NCBI GenBank assembly: GCA_947175195.1
Contig: CAMWLQ010000003.1
Location: forward strand, 124,001-188,000
Direction: 5' to 3'
DNA length: 64,000 nt
From: an uncultured Clostridia bacterium
Lineage (GTDB): Bacteria; Bacillota; Clostridia; Christensenellales; Pumilibacteraceae
Below are positions 22,104 through 30,533 of the stretch, piece after piece. Positions within the stretch are counted from its first letter, which is position 1. Every line of letters begins with the position of its first letter. Below the pieces are notes generated by a model. It made no database searches and had not been told where the DNA came from. It was given only the letters and a program-made list of their open reading frames with translations. Position numbers and translations under genes: made by a program.

Positions 22104-23732
22104 TTACAAATCTTGTTGCTTTCGCCTACGAAACTTAAACAAATGCATAACTTCCGATTTTACGTTTATCGCACCGGTAAAGAGTATTCCCAAAGCGTAC
22201 ACGATTATAAACGCCGCCGCGCCGATAAGCATTTGCCACAAGTACGGAATAGCGGTGTTATTCAGCGCAACAGTTATTCCCCAAAACGCCAATGCGCCCA
22301 ACACGGTAAATACGAGCGGTTTGATAAACGCGTTTTTTATATCCGCGCATATGGTGAGCCGCTTAGTCGCGCAGCGCATGGACAGCGTTGCCGCAACGGC
22401 GTAGCACAGCGTTGTTGCAAACGCCGCGCCCGTAATGCCGAAGGCGCGCACGGTAAACGGCGTAAGCCCCACCTTGACGCACGCGCCGATAAGCAGGTTT
22501 ATAACCGGTCTGTGCGCCTTGTTGTAGCCCTGCAGCACCGCCGTTGACAGCTGCAATATTCCCACGTAAAACACCGACATGGCCTGAACGCGCAGCAGCT
22601 GTGCCGCCAGTACTAATTGCTCGACGGTCAAGCCCTTGCGGTACAAGGTGTTGCACACCTGCTCGGGAAACGCCAAAAACACCGCCGTGATAGGTATTAC
22701 AAACAGCATTATCCATTTTGCCGCGCTCCGCGTAGGCAGCGACGCGTCCTCGTTTTTTTCCACGGCGCGAGTGATGGTCGGCAGGAACGCTATAGCCACC
22801 GACAGCACCACCACCGTCGGCATATTGATGAGCGTGCCGACGGGACCGACAAACAGCCCGAACATTGCGGTTGCGCTCTCCCGTCCCGCGCCGCCGTGCA
22901 TAAGCAGGTTAATCACCAGCACCGAATCTATCATTTGCGTTATGGGCAGCACGAGCGCGCCGAGCGTTACCGACAGCGCAAATGAGAACAATTCTTTAAG
23001 TATGGTCTTGTCCGCAACGGGCGGCGCGACCGACAGCTCCTCCGATATTTCGGCGGCAAGCGCGGGAACGCTGCTGATCCGCACGCGTCTATTCCCCACC
23101 GCGGCGTAGCGTATTACCAAATACAACAGCGCGGTAAGCTCGCTTGCGGACACGCCGACAAGCGCGCCCGCCACCGCATACTTAACGCCGTACGGCATCA
23201 ACAGCCTACTCAGATACAAGCCCAGCACAAGCTTGATTATTTGTTCGATAAGCTGGCTTATTCCTCCGGGTAGCATTTGGGATTTGCCCTGAAAATACCC
23301 GCGCAAAACGTTTATGCCGCCCGAAAACAAAAGTGACGGGCACAGCGCAAGATACGCTATCCCCGCGTCGGTATTGCCCTGCACACCCGATATTACGTTG
23401 CGAAGGATAGCCACACCCGCCGTGCAAACCACCGACGTAACGATAAGCGGCACAATCGCTATTTTGATCGTGCGCTTTGCCGCGCCGTCGTTGCCGAGCG
23501 CCGTATACTTTGCTACCACGCGCGACACCGCGCCCGACATTCCGCTGCCGCAAAACGCCAACAGCACGGTGTACAGCGGAAAAACCATTTGGTACAAGCC
23601 CATGCCTTCCGCGCCCACAATGTTGGTTAGCGGCACTCTGTACAGTGCGCCTATAAGTTTTGCTATAATCCCCATTGCGACAAGCGCGACCGCGCTCCTG
23701 CCGAATGATCTTACCGTATTTTCTTTTTCCAC
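22104..23732 (-). CDS. spoVB: MOP-superfamily flippase, SpoVB/polysaccharide exporter type
   Basis: A polytopic membrane protein of about 542 residues with some 14 hydrophobic segments. The start of the family is evident in LIGALYRVPLTNIVGAEGMGLYQM, which matches SpoVB-like lipid II or polysaccharide flippases used for the spore cortex. The first in-frame start downstream of the promoter is GTG at 23732; a GTG at 23753 lies upstream, inside the promoter spacer. There is no Shine-Dalgarno. A sigma-E-like promoter directly ahead supports a sporulation role. Without a search, SpoVB cannot be separated from paralogous exporters. Confidence 0.8.
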   Translation of the reverse strand: MEKENTVRSFGRSAVALVAMGIIAKLIGALYRVPLTNIVGAEGMGLYQMVFPLYTVLLAFCGSGMSGAVSRVVAKYTALGNDGAAKRTIKIAIVPLIVTSVVCTAGVAILRNVISGVQGNTDAGIAYLALCPSLLFSGGINVLRGYFQGKSQMLPGGISQLIEQIIKLVLGLYLSRLLMPYGVKYAVAGALVGVSASELTALLYLVIRYAAVGNRRVRISSVPALAAEISEELSVAPPVADKTILKELFSFALSVTLGALVLPITQMIDSVLVINLLMHGGAGRESATAMFGLFVGPVGTLINMPTVVVLSVAIAFLPTITRAVEKNEDASLPTRSAAKWIMLFVIPITAVFLAFPEQVCNTLYRKGLTVEQLVLAAQLLRVQAMSVFYVGILQLSTAVLQGYNKAHRPVINLLIGACVKVGLTPFTVRAFGITGAAFATTLCYAVAATLSMRCATKRLTICADIKNAFIKPLVFTVLGALAFWGITVALNNTAIPYLWQMLIGAAAFIIVYALGILFTGAINVKSEVMHLFKFRRRKQQDL

Positions 23733-23736
23733 ACAT

Positions 23737-23766
23737 ATAGTATGGTAAAGCACACAAAATAAATTC
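23737..23766 (-). promoter_or_regulatory. Sigma-E-like promoter of spoVB
   Basis: Minus-strand CATACTAT (23737-23744) matches the mother-cell sigma-E -10 consensus CATACAMT at 7 of 8 positions. GAATTTA (23760-23766) is a weaker -35 with a 15-bp spacer. No sigma-A promoter is evident here. Confidence 0.5.
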
Positions 23767-23791
23767 GTAAAGCGTTATGCACGGTTTACGA

Positions 23792-24808
23792 TTACACGCC
23801 GCTCAACAATATTTCTTTCGCCCTTTTGTACTTTTCCTGTCGCTGCAAATCATGGTCGGTAACAGTTTTGAGCCGAGATAAATCGCTGTTGTGCTCGAGA
23901 TCGGCAAGCTTGACTGCGCGCGCTAACGGATTGTCTTTGAGCGCGCGCACATAGTCAAAATAGTCCACGCCCTCGGTGCGCGTGAGCAGCATGACCGCCG
24001 TAACCACCTCTTGCGAAAAGTTTTGCTCGAGTAACCACACGTCTATATCGGTGTCCTCCAATATATCATGCAGCAGCGCAACGCAACGCGCATCGTCCGA
24101 CGTTTGCTTTTCCGCGACCGTCATGGGATGAAGAACGTACGGCTTGCCCGACTTGTCCGACTGATACAAATGATACTTGCTCGCCAAAAATTGCGCTTTG
24201 TCAACCGCGTTATTCAGCGCGGAAAGCTTGAACGTTTCGTTATTATTAACAAGCTCGGCAAATGTAACTGGCACGTAGTTATTTACGTCCACGCCCGCAT
24301 TCAGCGCGTGCGGCAGTAGCCACAGCGGCGTATACTTTTTGTCGCGACTGTTGTGCACATGCCCGTGTATTAAATACCCGACCTTTTTACACCCTATCTT
24401 ACGGCTTGCCTTCCATTCCAGCATCGGATAGTGACACAGGGTGACGGGCACGCCGTCAAGCGTTAATTCGACATACTGCGCGATATTGGTAAAATACTCG
24501 GAATAATCGCGGAATTCGACACGCCCGTCATCGGCGACCGTCGCCATGCCGTACCGCTTGAGCCACTTAACGTCATGGTTGCCGACTACCAGAATTTTTT
24601 TGCCGTTAAGCCGCGAAATATACTTGAACGGGTCGCTGCTCTCCCACACCAAATCGCCGACGATATACACCGTATCGTCGTTTTTGACGCGATTGTTCCA
24701 GCCGCTTACAAGCGCCTCGTCCATCTCGCCCACGCCCGAAAACGGACGGGCGCAAAAGTCTATACAGTTCTTATGTCCGAAATGTAAATCCGAAGTAAAA
24801 TAAATCAT
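23792..24808 (-). CDS. Metallophosphoesterase fused to a RelA/SpoT-type HD hydrolase domain
   Basis: A 338-residue fusion. Residues 1-190 form a calcineurin-like phosphoesterase: DLHFGH, GDLVW, GNHD, CHYP and GHVH are the metal ligands in order. Residues about 200-338 form an HD domain with H227 (LHPMTVAE), H247-D248 with E251-D252 (LLHDILEDTD) and D303 (KLADLEHN). This is the ligand pattern of the (p)ppGpp hydrolase domains of SpoT and Mesh1. It may therefore degrade alarmone or other nucleotides, with two hydrolytic activities in one chain; that is inference. GGGGA precedes the ATG. No synthetase domain is present. Confidence 0.88.
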   Translation of the reverse strand: MIYFTSDLHFGHKNCIDFCARPFSGVGEMDEALVSGWNNRVKNDDTVYIVGDLVWESSDPFKYISRLNGKKILVVGNHDVKWLKRYGMATVADDGRVEFRDYSEYFTNIAQYVELTLDGVPVTLCHYPMLEWKASRKIGCKKVGYLIHGHVHNSRDKKYTPLWLLPHALNAGVDVNNYVPVTFAELVNNNETFKLSALNNAVDKAQFLASKYHLYQSDKSGKPYVLHPMTVAEKQTSDDARCVALLHDILEDTDIDVWLLEQNFSQEVVTAVMLLTRTEGVDYFDYVRALKDNPLARAVKLADLEHNSDLSRLKTVTDHDLQRQEKYKRAKEILLSGV

Positions 24809-24835
24809 AACGTCCCCTTTGATAATTTTCGGTAT

Positions 24836-24882
24836 AAAAAAATTCGAGCCGCAGTCGATAGACCGCAGCCCGAATATTTTTA
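24836..24882 (-). terminator. Terminator of the ferredoxin gene
   Basis: The minus strand has a 15-bp stem (arms 24861-24875 and 24842-24856, three G-U pairs, 4-base loop) followed by seven T residues. Confidence 0.9.
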
Positions 24883-24900
24883 GAAATTACCTTACTATGC

Positions 24901-25068
24901 TTATTCGGTAATAGCGCCCGTAGGGCACTCACCCTCGCACGCGCCGCAGTCAATGCATACGTCCGCATCCACTACGTACTTGCCGTCGCCCTCGCTGATA
25001 GCGCTTACGGGGCAAGCCGCCGCGCACGCTCCGCACGATACGCATTCATCGGAAATTTTGTGTGCCAT
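24901..25068 (-). CDS. 2[4Fe-4S] ferredoxin
   Basis: A 55-residue clostridial-type ferredoxin with two intact motifs, CVSCGACAAACP and CIDCGACEGECP. It is the general low-potential electron carrier for fermentative enzymes such as pyruvate:ferredoxin oxidoreductase and radical SAM proteins. The start is the ATG at 25068 with GGAGGT about ten bases ahead. It is a single-gene unit with its own promoter and strong terminator, the usual arrangement for an abundant small protein. Confidence 0.95.
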   Translation of the reverse strand: MAHKISDECVSCGACAAACPVSAISEGDGKYVVDADVCIDCGACEGECPTGAITE

Positions 25069-25096
25069 GGTACAACCTCCATAAATTTATACGGTA

Positions 25097-25125
25097 ATTA
25101 TATCACACACATCGAAATTTGTCAA
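25097..25125 (-). promoter_or_regulatory. Promoter of the ferredoxin gene
   Basis: Minus-strand TTGACA (25120-25125), 17-bp spacer, TATAAT (25097-25102): perfect consensus, fitting high expression. Confidence 0.85.
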
Positions 25126-25175
25126 CGCCAAAAAATTATTTTTACGGTTAGCAACTGCGAACAATTCGAACAAAC

Positions 25176-26399
25176 TTATTCGGCGTTTCCACCCTGCGGC
25201 TTTTGCCCGCCGTTAGGACCTTGTCCGCCTTGAGGTTTTCCACCGCCCTGCTTGTTGCGGTTAAACCTGTGCTTTTTCTTTTTGCCGCCGCCGTTGTTTT
25301 GGTTGCCCTCTTGATTGCCGTTGCCGTTATTGTTATTGTTGTTATTCTTGTCGGGACGGTTATGTTTGTTTCCGTTGTCTTGCGCGGGACGGTTTTGCTT
25401 ATTGTTATTTTCGGGACGGTTATTGCCACCGTTGTTGTTTTTGTTTTGTCCGTTTCCGCCGTCGCGCCTGTTATTGTTTTTGCCGTGCTTATGCCCGCCG
25501 TTATTATTGTTGTTTTTGTTGCGATCCTCACGCTCTGGCGGCGGCTCCAAGCCTTCCATATCGGGCTGCGGCGCGACCTTGTCTTTGCCCTCGCACTTTA
25601 GCTCGTCCAGCGTATATTCCACAAACTCGAAGTTGTCCTCGTCGCCCACGCGCAAACGCACCTTTTCGGTAAGCGGCGTAACCGACACGACGGTGCCGCG
25701 CCTGCCGTCGGGACAAGTAATCCACGACCCCACCTTGGGGCTGCGGCGCATTACGTCCTCGTACGTTTTGTTCTCGTACGAAAGACAGCACAACAGCCTG
25801 CCGCACATGCCGTTTATCTTGTTGGGCGTGAGCGCAAGGTTTTGGCACTTTGCCATCTTGATTGAAACGTGGTCGGAGTCCGACTCGAACCTGCCGCAGC
25901 AGCACGGCATTCCGCACGCGCCCAGCGACCCGATAAGCTTACATTCCTCGCGCGCGCCGATTTGTCTTAAATCGATGCGCATATGGAACGCCGACGCGAG
26001 ATCGCGCACAAGCTCGCGAAAGTCAACGCGTTGCTCGGCGGTAAAGTACAGCACGAGCTTGCTGTGGTCTACCGTAAACTCGCAGTCTACAATTTTCATA
26101 TCCAGCCCGCGCGCCGCCACCTTTTGCTTGGCGGTGGCGATAATTTGCTGCTTTTGCGCCTCGTCGGCGGACGCCGCCTCGATGTCGTTTTGGGTAGCAA
26201 TGCGCAAAACGCCCTTGAGCGGTGCGACAATCTTTTCCTCCGCCACTTCCGTGACGGGCAATATTACCGTGGCAAGCTCCACGCCGCGCTGGGTTTCCAC
26301 AACTATCTTGGCGCCCTTAACGTACTCCTCGCCCTCCGTCGGTGCAAAGTAGTACATTCTCGGCGAAGTGCGAAACCTGACGCCTATCACTTTCGGCAT
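25176..26399 (-). CDS. ricT: PSP1-domain protein RicT (YaaT) with long Asn/Gly-rich tail
   Basis: A 407-residue protein. Residues 1-275 match RicT/YaaT, a Y-complex subunit that carries Fe-S clusters with RicA/RicF and modulates RNase Y, sporulation and competence in Bacillus. The key Cys blocks GACGMPCCCGRF and GMCGRLLCCLSYE are intact. From about residue 285 to the end the sequence is low-complexity (runs of Asn with Gly, Lys, Arg, His), over 120 residues absent from the Bacillus protein. The start overlaps the holB end by 13 bases with GGAGGT ahead. It is last in the greA-lysS-yaaO-tmk-holB-ricT operon. Confidence 0.9.
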   Translation of the reverse strand: MPKVIGVRFRTSPRMYYFAPTEGEEYVKGAKIVVETQRGVELATVILPVTEVAEEKIVAPLKGVLRIATQNDIEAASADEAQKQQIIATAKQKVAARGLDMKIVDCEFTVDHSKLVLYFTAEQRVDFRELVRDLASAFHMRIDLRQIGAREECKLIGSLGACGMPCCCGRFESDSDHVSIKMAKCQNLALTPNKINGMCGRLLCCLSYENKTYEDVMRRSPKVGSWITCPDGRRGTVVSVTPLTEKVRLRVGDEDNFEFVEYTLDELKCEGKDKVAPQPDMEGLEPPPEREDRNKNNNNNGGHKHGKNNNRRDGGNGQNKNNNGGNNRPENNNKQNRPAQDNGNKHNRPDKNNNNNNNGNGNQEGNQNNGGGKKKKHRFNRNKQGGGKPQGGQGPNGGQKPQGGNAE

Positions 26400-27373
26400 T
26401 GTGCTTTTACCTCCATAATCTTTAATATGAGTGTGTCCATAACCGCCTGCGGCATACAGTTGGCGGCGTTGTGCTTTTTTGCCTCGCGCACTGCCTCGGC
26501 GGCGAGCGCGGCGGAGTGCGGCGTGTAACCGCCGGCTATTTCCGCAACGTCCTTTCCGTCAAAAACGGTGTCAACGCCTATGCAATACCTTGCTATATCG
26601 TTGAGCAAATATTCGACTATGCCGAGCAACGCGTCCACCTTGTCGCGCGACAGCTTTTCGTAAACGGCCGCCGCATGCGCAAACATTTTACTGCCCGTAG
26701 ACAGCTGCAATAATTTTTTCGCGGCGGCATACGTGTCGGCAAAGCTCGCGTCCGCGAGTATGCGCTCGGCAGTGCCGAGATTGCCGCGGCTCGCCTGTGC
26801 GGCGAGTTTTACAGCCGCACCGCCCGCCTTATGAAACTTACTAAGCTCGCGCTCCACAACCGAAATATCGAATGGCGGGAGCTCTACACGATTACAGCGC
26901 GATTCCACAGTAGGCAACAGCTTTCCGCTCGAACACAGCACAAAGCACACGCGCGGCGGCGGCTCTTCAAGAGATTTTAATAACTTGTTTTGACAAATCT
27001 CGCTCATGCTCTCGGCGTTTTCTATAATGTACGCCTTGCTCTTAAGCTCGAACGGCGTTAGGTACAGCGAGTCCAAAATTTCTTTTATGTCGTCCACCGA
27101 AATGGCGTAGCGCTTGCTTTTTTCACCGCCCGATTTGGTCTTGCTTTTTTTTTCCTCTTGCGGGCGCGGATATACTATTATGTCCGCATGCTCGTCGAAC
27201 GCGCGCTCATCACTTATACCGCACATACGTGCCGCGACAATGCGAGACAAGACCTTCAGCCCCTCGTCGTCCTCACCGCTCAGCAGTATTGCGGACGCGT
27301 CCGCGCTTACGTTTTTTGCGCAGTCCAGCCCCGCATAAAGGTATGCGTATTTTTTAAGACTGCATTCGCTCAT
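26387..27373 (-). CDS. holB: DNA polymerase III delta-prime subunit
   Basis: A 328-residue clamp-loader subunit. The segment AISVDDIKEI, then KAYIIENAESMSEICQNKLLKSLEEPPP, FVLCSSGKLLPTVESRC is the hallmark of delta-prime/HolB (sensor and SRC motif). The P-loop region reads LLSGEDDEGLKVL, without a GxxxxGK motif, and the usual zinc-binding Cys set is missing; delta-prime need not bind ATP. The start ATG at 27373 overlaps the tmk stop (ATGA), so an alternative upstream ATG is unlikely. It helps load the beta clamp at the replication fork. Confidence 0.9.
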   Translation of the reverse strand: MSECSLKKYAYLYAGLDCAKNVSADASAILLSGEDDEGLKVLSRIVAARMCGISDERAFDEHADIIVYPRPQEEKKSKTKSGGEKSKRYAISVDDIKEILDSLYLTPFELKSKAYIIENAESMSEICQNKLLKSLEEPPPRVCFVLCSSGKLLPTVESRCNRVELPPFDISVVERELSKFHKAGGAAVKLAAQASRGNLGTAERILADASFADTYAAAKKLLQLSTGSKMFAHAAAVYEKLSRDKVDALLGIVEYLLNDIARYCIGVDTVFDGKDVAEIAGGYTPHSAALAAEAVREAKKHNAANCMPQAVMDTLILKIMEVKAQCRK

Positions 27374-27981
27374 AGTACGGCGCTTACCGCCTGCCAAATC
27401 TTAGCGGCGCTCTCTTCCTTTGTGCCCGAAACGTCTATTGCGGTAAGCTCGCCGTCCGCGCACATTTGCTTGAATCCGTCGTAAACGCGGTTGAAAAACG
27501 CCAAGCTTTCACGTTCCAGCCTGTCGCCTTTGTCGGCGCCGCCCTTGCGCGCAAATCCAGCCTCGGGCGAAATATCCAAAAACAAGCCCAAATCTATTTT
27601 GAGCGGGTCTATGGTTATTTGATTGACGCGGCGGACAAAGCTCAAATCCAGTCCGCGACCGTAGCCCTGGTACGCCATAGACGAATATATAAACCTGTCG
27701 CACACCACTACCTTGCCGCTGTCAAGTGCGGGGAATATAACCTTGTTCAAATGGTCGCGCCGCGCCGCTGAATACAAGTACAGCTCGGCAACGGCGTCGG
27801 GCGAATATGCGGGGTCCAACAGTAACCCGCGTATAGCCTCGGCAAGCTTGGCGCCACCGGGCTCGCGCGTAAGCACGGCGGGATGTCCCGCCTCGTTAAG
27901 CGCGTCGGTAAGCAATGCGCACTGCCGACTTTTGCCCGCGCCTTCTACGCCCTCTATAACAATAAACTTGCCGTTGCTCAT
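27370..27981 (-). CDS. tmk: Thymidylate kinase
   Basis: A 203-residue dTMP kinase, giving dTDP for DNA synthesis. Walker A is IEGVEGAGKSRQC at about residues 8-20, the DR-type motif REPGG follows, and VVCDRFIYSSMAYQG is the dTMP-binding block. The lid region (SPEAGFARKGGADKGDRLE) has Arg and Lys. GGGAG precedes the ATG; the gap to yaaO is one base. Placement between yaaO and holB repeats the Bacillus order. Confidence 0.96.
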   Translation of the reverse strand: MSNGKFIVIEGVEGAGKSRQCALLTDALNEAGHPAVLTREPGGAKLAEAIRGLLLDPAYSPDAVAELYLYSAARRDHLNKVIFPALDSGKVVVCDRFIYSSMAYQGYGRGLDLSFVRRVNQITIDPLKIDLGLFLDISPEAGFARKGGADKGDRLERESLAFFNRVYDGFKQMCADGELTAIDVSGTKEESAAKIWQAVSAVL

Positions 27982-27982
27982 T

Positions 27983-28999
27983 TTATTTTATCTCCCTAAT
28001 ACTGTCGAATAGCGCCGCTTTCAGCGACGATACGCTGTTTGGCGCGTCCTCGGCAGTCAGTATGAATACTATATATTTGTCCGTCACAAGCTCGGAATAT
28101 ACGCCGCGTGAGCTGAGCGCACTATTAAGCTTTGACGGCGATACCTCAAGCCTTGCACAGTCCAGCACAAGCCTGGTAAAATCGTCGTTATTCAAAAACG
28201 GGAATTCCGTCTTGACGTCTTCCACCGCGCCGTACAGTCGCTCGTATGCCGCAGCGGTTGATTTGTCCGCCGCTTTACTCACCGCGCCGTCAATCGTGGC
28301 ATACAGCAAATATGACGGGCTTGTAGAGCCCATAATATCCACGCCGTCACGCAAACGCGCACTGTCGCCGTCCGTAAGATTGTCCAAAAGCAACGCCGAC
28401 TGCGTGAGCGCGCTCAGCGTTTTGTGCGTGGACACGTTGCAAATATCCGCGACACGCGCCGCGCTCTTTGGCAGCCTGTCCGAAAACCCGAAATGCGCAC
28501 CGTGCGCACTGTCCGCTATAAACAGCAGCCCGCGCTTTTTGCAGTAATCTGCAATGCCGTCTATATCGGCGCAAAATCCGTAATACGTGGGAGTGGTGAC
28601 AACCACCGCCTTGGTATCTTTGGTAAGCGCGCCGTCTATTTGCTTTACCGTAAGCGGATGTACGCTGCCGCGTTCCCCCGCCGTAATGCACTGCTTGCCC
28701 GACAGCGTAAAGCCGTCAAACACCGAGCGGTGCGAGTTTATATCGACGACTGCATTGACGCCCGAATAGAATACTGCGGCTTTTACGCCCTGCGAGCTGC
28801 CGCCGCAAAGATAGTGCGCGTGCCGTGCGCCGTAGATTTGCGCCGCACGCCGCTCGGCGTCGTGTACGAACTCGGCGGGAAAGCTCCCGTCCGAAAGCTC
28901 GGTCAAATCGAGTTCGAAAACCGTTCCTTTATGCCCGGGGGTGTGCAGCCGTAGCCTATCACCCTCCGCGGCTTTTCTTAATTGTTCCGCTAAACTCAA
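27983..28999 (-). CDS. yaaO: Orn/Lys/Arg decarboxylase-like PLP enzyme, short form
   Basis: A 338-residue fold-type I PLP enzyme. The N-terminal RLHTPGHKGT and the PLP lysine in STHKTLSALTQ are family signatures, with IADSAHGAHFG as the cofactor-Asp block. It is much shorter than full decarboxylases (about 480 residues), missing most of the C-terminal domain. The start is TTG at 28999, sharing bases with the lysS TGA (TTGA), with GAG ahead. It occupies the yaaO position beside tmk as in Bacillus. The substrate (arginine, lysine or ornithine) is not deducible; a role in polyamine synthesis is likely. Confidence 0.85.
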   Translation of the reverse strand: MSLAEQLRKAAEGDRLRLHTPGHKGTVFELDLTELSDGSFPAEFVHDAERRAAQIYGARHAHYLCGGSSQGVKAAVFYSGVNAVVDINSHRSVFDGFTLSGKQCITAGERGSVHPLTVKQIDGALTKDTKAVVVTTPTYYGFCADIDGIADYCKKRGLLFIADSAHGAHFGFSDRLPKSAARVADICNVSTHKTLSALTQSALLLDNLTDGDSARLRDGVDIMGSTSPSYLLYATIDGAVSKAADKSTAAAYERLYGAVEDVKTEFPFLNNDDFTRLVLDCARLEVSPSKLNSALSSRGVYSELVTDKYIVFILTAEDAPNSVSSLKAALFDSIREIK

Positions 29000-30495
29000 T
29001 TTTTTCTCGGTTTCATTGTCGGGAAAAGTATTACATCCCTAATCGACGCGCTGTCCGTTAAAAGCATGACCATACGGTCTATGCCTATGCCAAGTCCGCC
29101 GGTGGGCGGCATGCCGTATTCCAGCGCCTCCACAAAGTCGTCGTCGGCGGCTTGCGCCTCCTCGTTGCCCTTTTTCATCATTGCGCGCTGAGTTTCGAAC
29201 CGCTTGGCCTGGTCGATAGGATCGTTAAGCTCGGAGTATGCGTTGCCGCCCTCCCAGCCGTTTATAAAGAACTCAAAGCGGTATGTCAGCCCGTTGCCGT
29301 CCTTTTTGGCAAGCGGCGAAATCTCGATAGGATAGCCTGTGACAAACGTAGGCTGGATAAGCGTGCTTTCCACCAGCTTGTCAAACGCGACGTACATACA
29401 TTCGGCAGCGTTCTTGTCGCCCTCGGGATCGAGCCCCAGCCGTTTAAGCTCGGCTTGCGCCTGTTCTTTTGTGAGCGACATAAAGTCCACGCCCACAGTT
29501 TCCAAAACAATATCGCGCATGGTAACGCGCCGCCACGGCGTGGAAATGTCTATCTCCTTGCCCTGGTATGTTATCTTGTCGCCCAGCCCGATAGCGTGCG
29601 CCGCCGCAAGATAAATATCCTCCGTGCGTTTCATCATGTCCTCGTAATTGCCGTATGCCTGATACAGCTCGATCATGGTGAATTCGGGATTGTGTTTGAC
29701 GTCCATACCCTCGTTGCGGAAGTTCCTGCCCAGCTCGTATACGCGCTCCAGTCCGCCGACTATAAGCCGTTTAAGATACAGCTCGGGCGCAATGCGCATA
29801 TACATATCGAGGTCGAGCGTGTTGTGGTGCGTTATGAACGGACGCGCAGCCGCACCGCCCGCTACCGTATTGAGTATGGGCGTTTCAACCTCCAAAAATC
29901 CGTCGGCGTCAAGATAACTGCGTATAGCCGAAATTATCTTGCTGCGCTTGATAAACGTGTCCTTGACGTCGGTATTTACGATAAGGTCGAGATAACGCTT
30001 GCGGTAACGAATATCGTTATCCTTGAGCCCGTGCCACTTTTCAGGCAGCGGCGTGAGCGATTTGGAAAGCAAGGTAAGCTGCTTTACGGCAACCGACACC
30101 TCGCCGCGGTGAGTGACAAACACCTCGCCCGTAACGCCTATAATATCGCCTATGTCAATTTGCTTTTTGAATCCGTCGTAGGATTCAGGACCGAGGTTGT
30201 CCGACTTAACGTAAATCTGGATTTGCCCCGACCTGTCGAGAACGTGTCCGAAACTCGCCTTGCCCATAATACGCTTGCTCATCAGCCTGCCCGCTATGGT
30301 GACGGTCTTGCTCTCTTGCGGATTGGACGTCACGTCAGCGGCGTGCGTATCGACGGGGAATTCGGTTATTTTAAACGGATCGGTGCCTGCGTCGCAAAGC
30401 GCTTGCAGCTTAGAAAGCCGCACAGCCTTCAACGCGTCAACGTCCTGCTCGATTTCGGCACCGTTGTTATTTTGATTGTTATTTTGTTCTGCCAT
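28996..30495 (-). CDS. lysS: Lysine--tRNA ligase, class II
   Basis: A 499-residue class II synthetase. The N-terminal OB-fold anticodon domain (VTIAGRLMSKRIMGKASFGHV) is followed by motif 1 (LEVETPIL), motif 2 (RNFRNEGMDVKHNPEFTMIE) and motif 3 (GLGIGIDRMVMLL). Length is standard. AAAGGA precedes the ATG. It lies 38 bases after greA, the common Firmicutes greA-lysS pair. The first 15 residues are Gln/Asn-rich. Confidence 0.98.
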   Translation of the reverse strand: MAEQNNNQNNNGAEIEQDVDALKAVRLSKLQALCDAGTDPFKITEFPVDTHAADVTSNPQESKTVTIAGRLMSKRIMGKASFGHVLDRSGQIQIYVKSDNLGPESYDGFKKQIDIGDIIGVTGEVFVTHRGEVSVAVKQLTLLSKSLTPLPEKWHGLKDNDIRYRKRYLDLIVNTDVKDTFIKRSKIISAIRSYLDADGFLEVETPILNTVAGGAAARPFITHHNTLDLDMYMRIAPELYLKRLIVGGLERVYELGRNFRNEGMDVKHNPEFTMIELYQAYGNYEDMMKRTEDIYLAAAHAIGLGDKITYQGKEIDISTPWRRVTMRDIVLETVGVDFMSLTKEQAQAELKRLGLDPEGDKNAAECMYVAFDKLVESTLIQPTFVTGYPIEISPLAKKDGNGLTYRFEFFINGWEGGNAYSELNDPIDQAKRFETQRAMMKKGNEEAQAADDDFVEALEYGMPPTGGLGIGIDRMVMLLTDSASIRDVILFPTMKPRKN

Positions 30496-30533
30496 AATCC
30501 TTTGCCTTTTACGTATGCAATGTAGCTACTATA

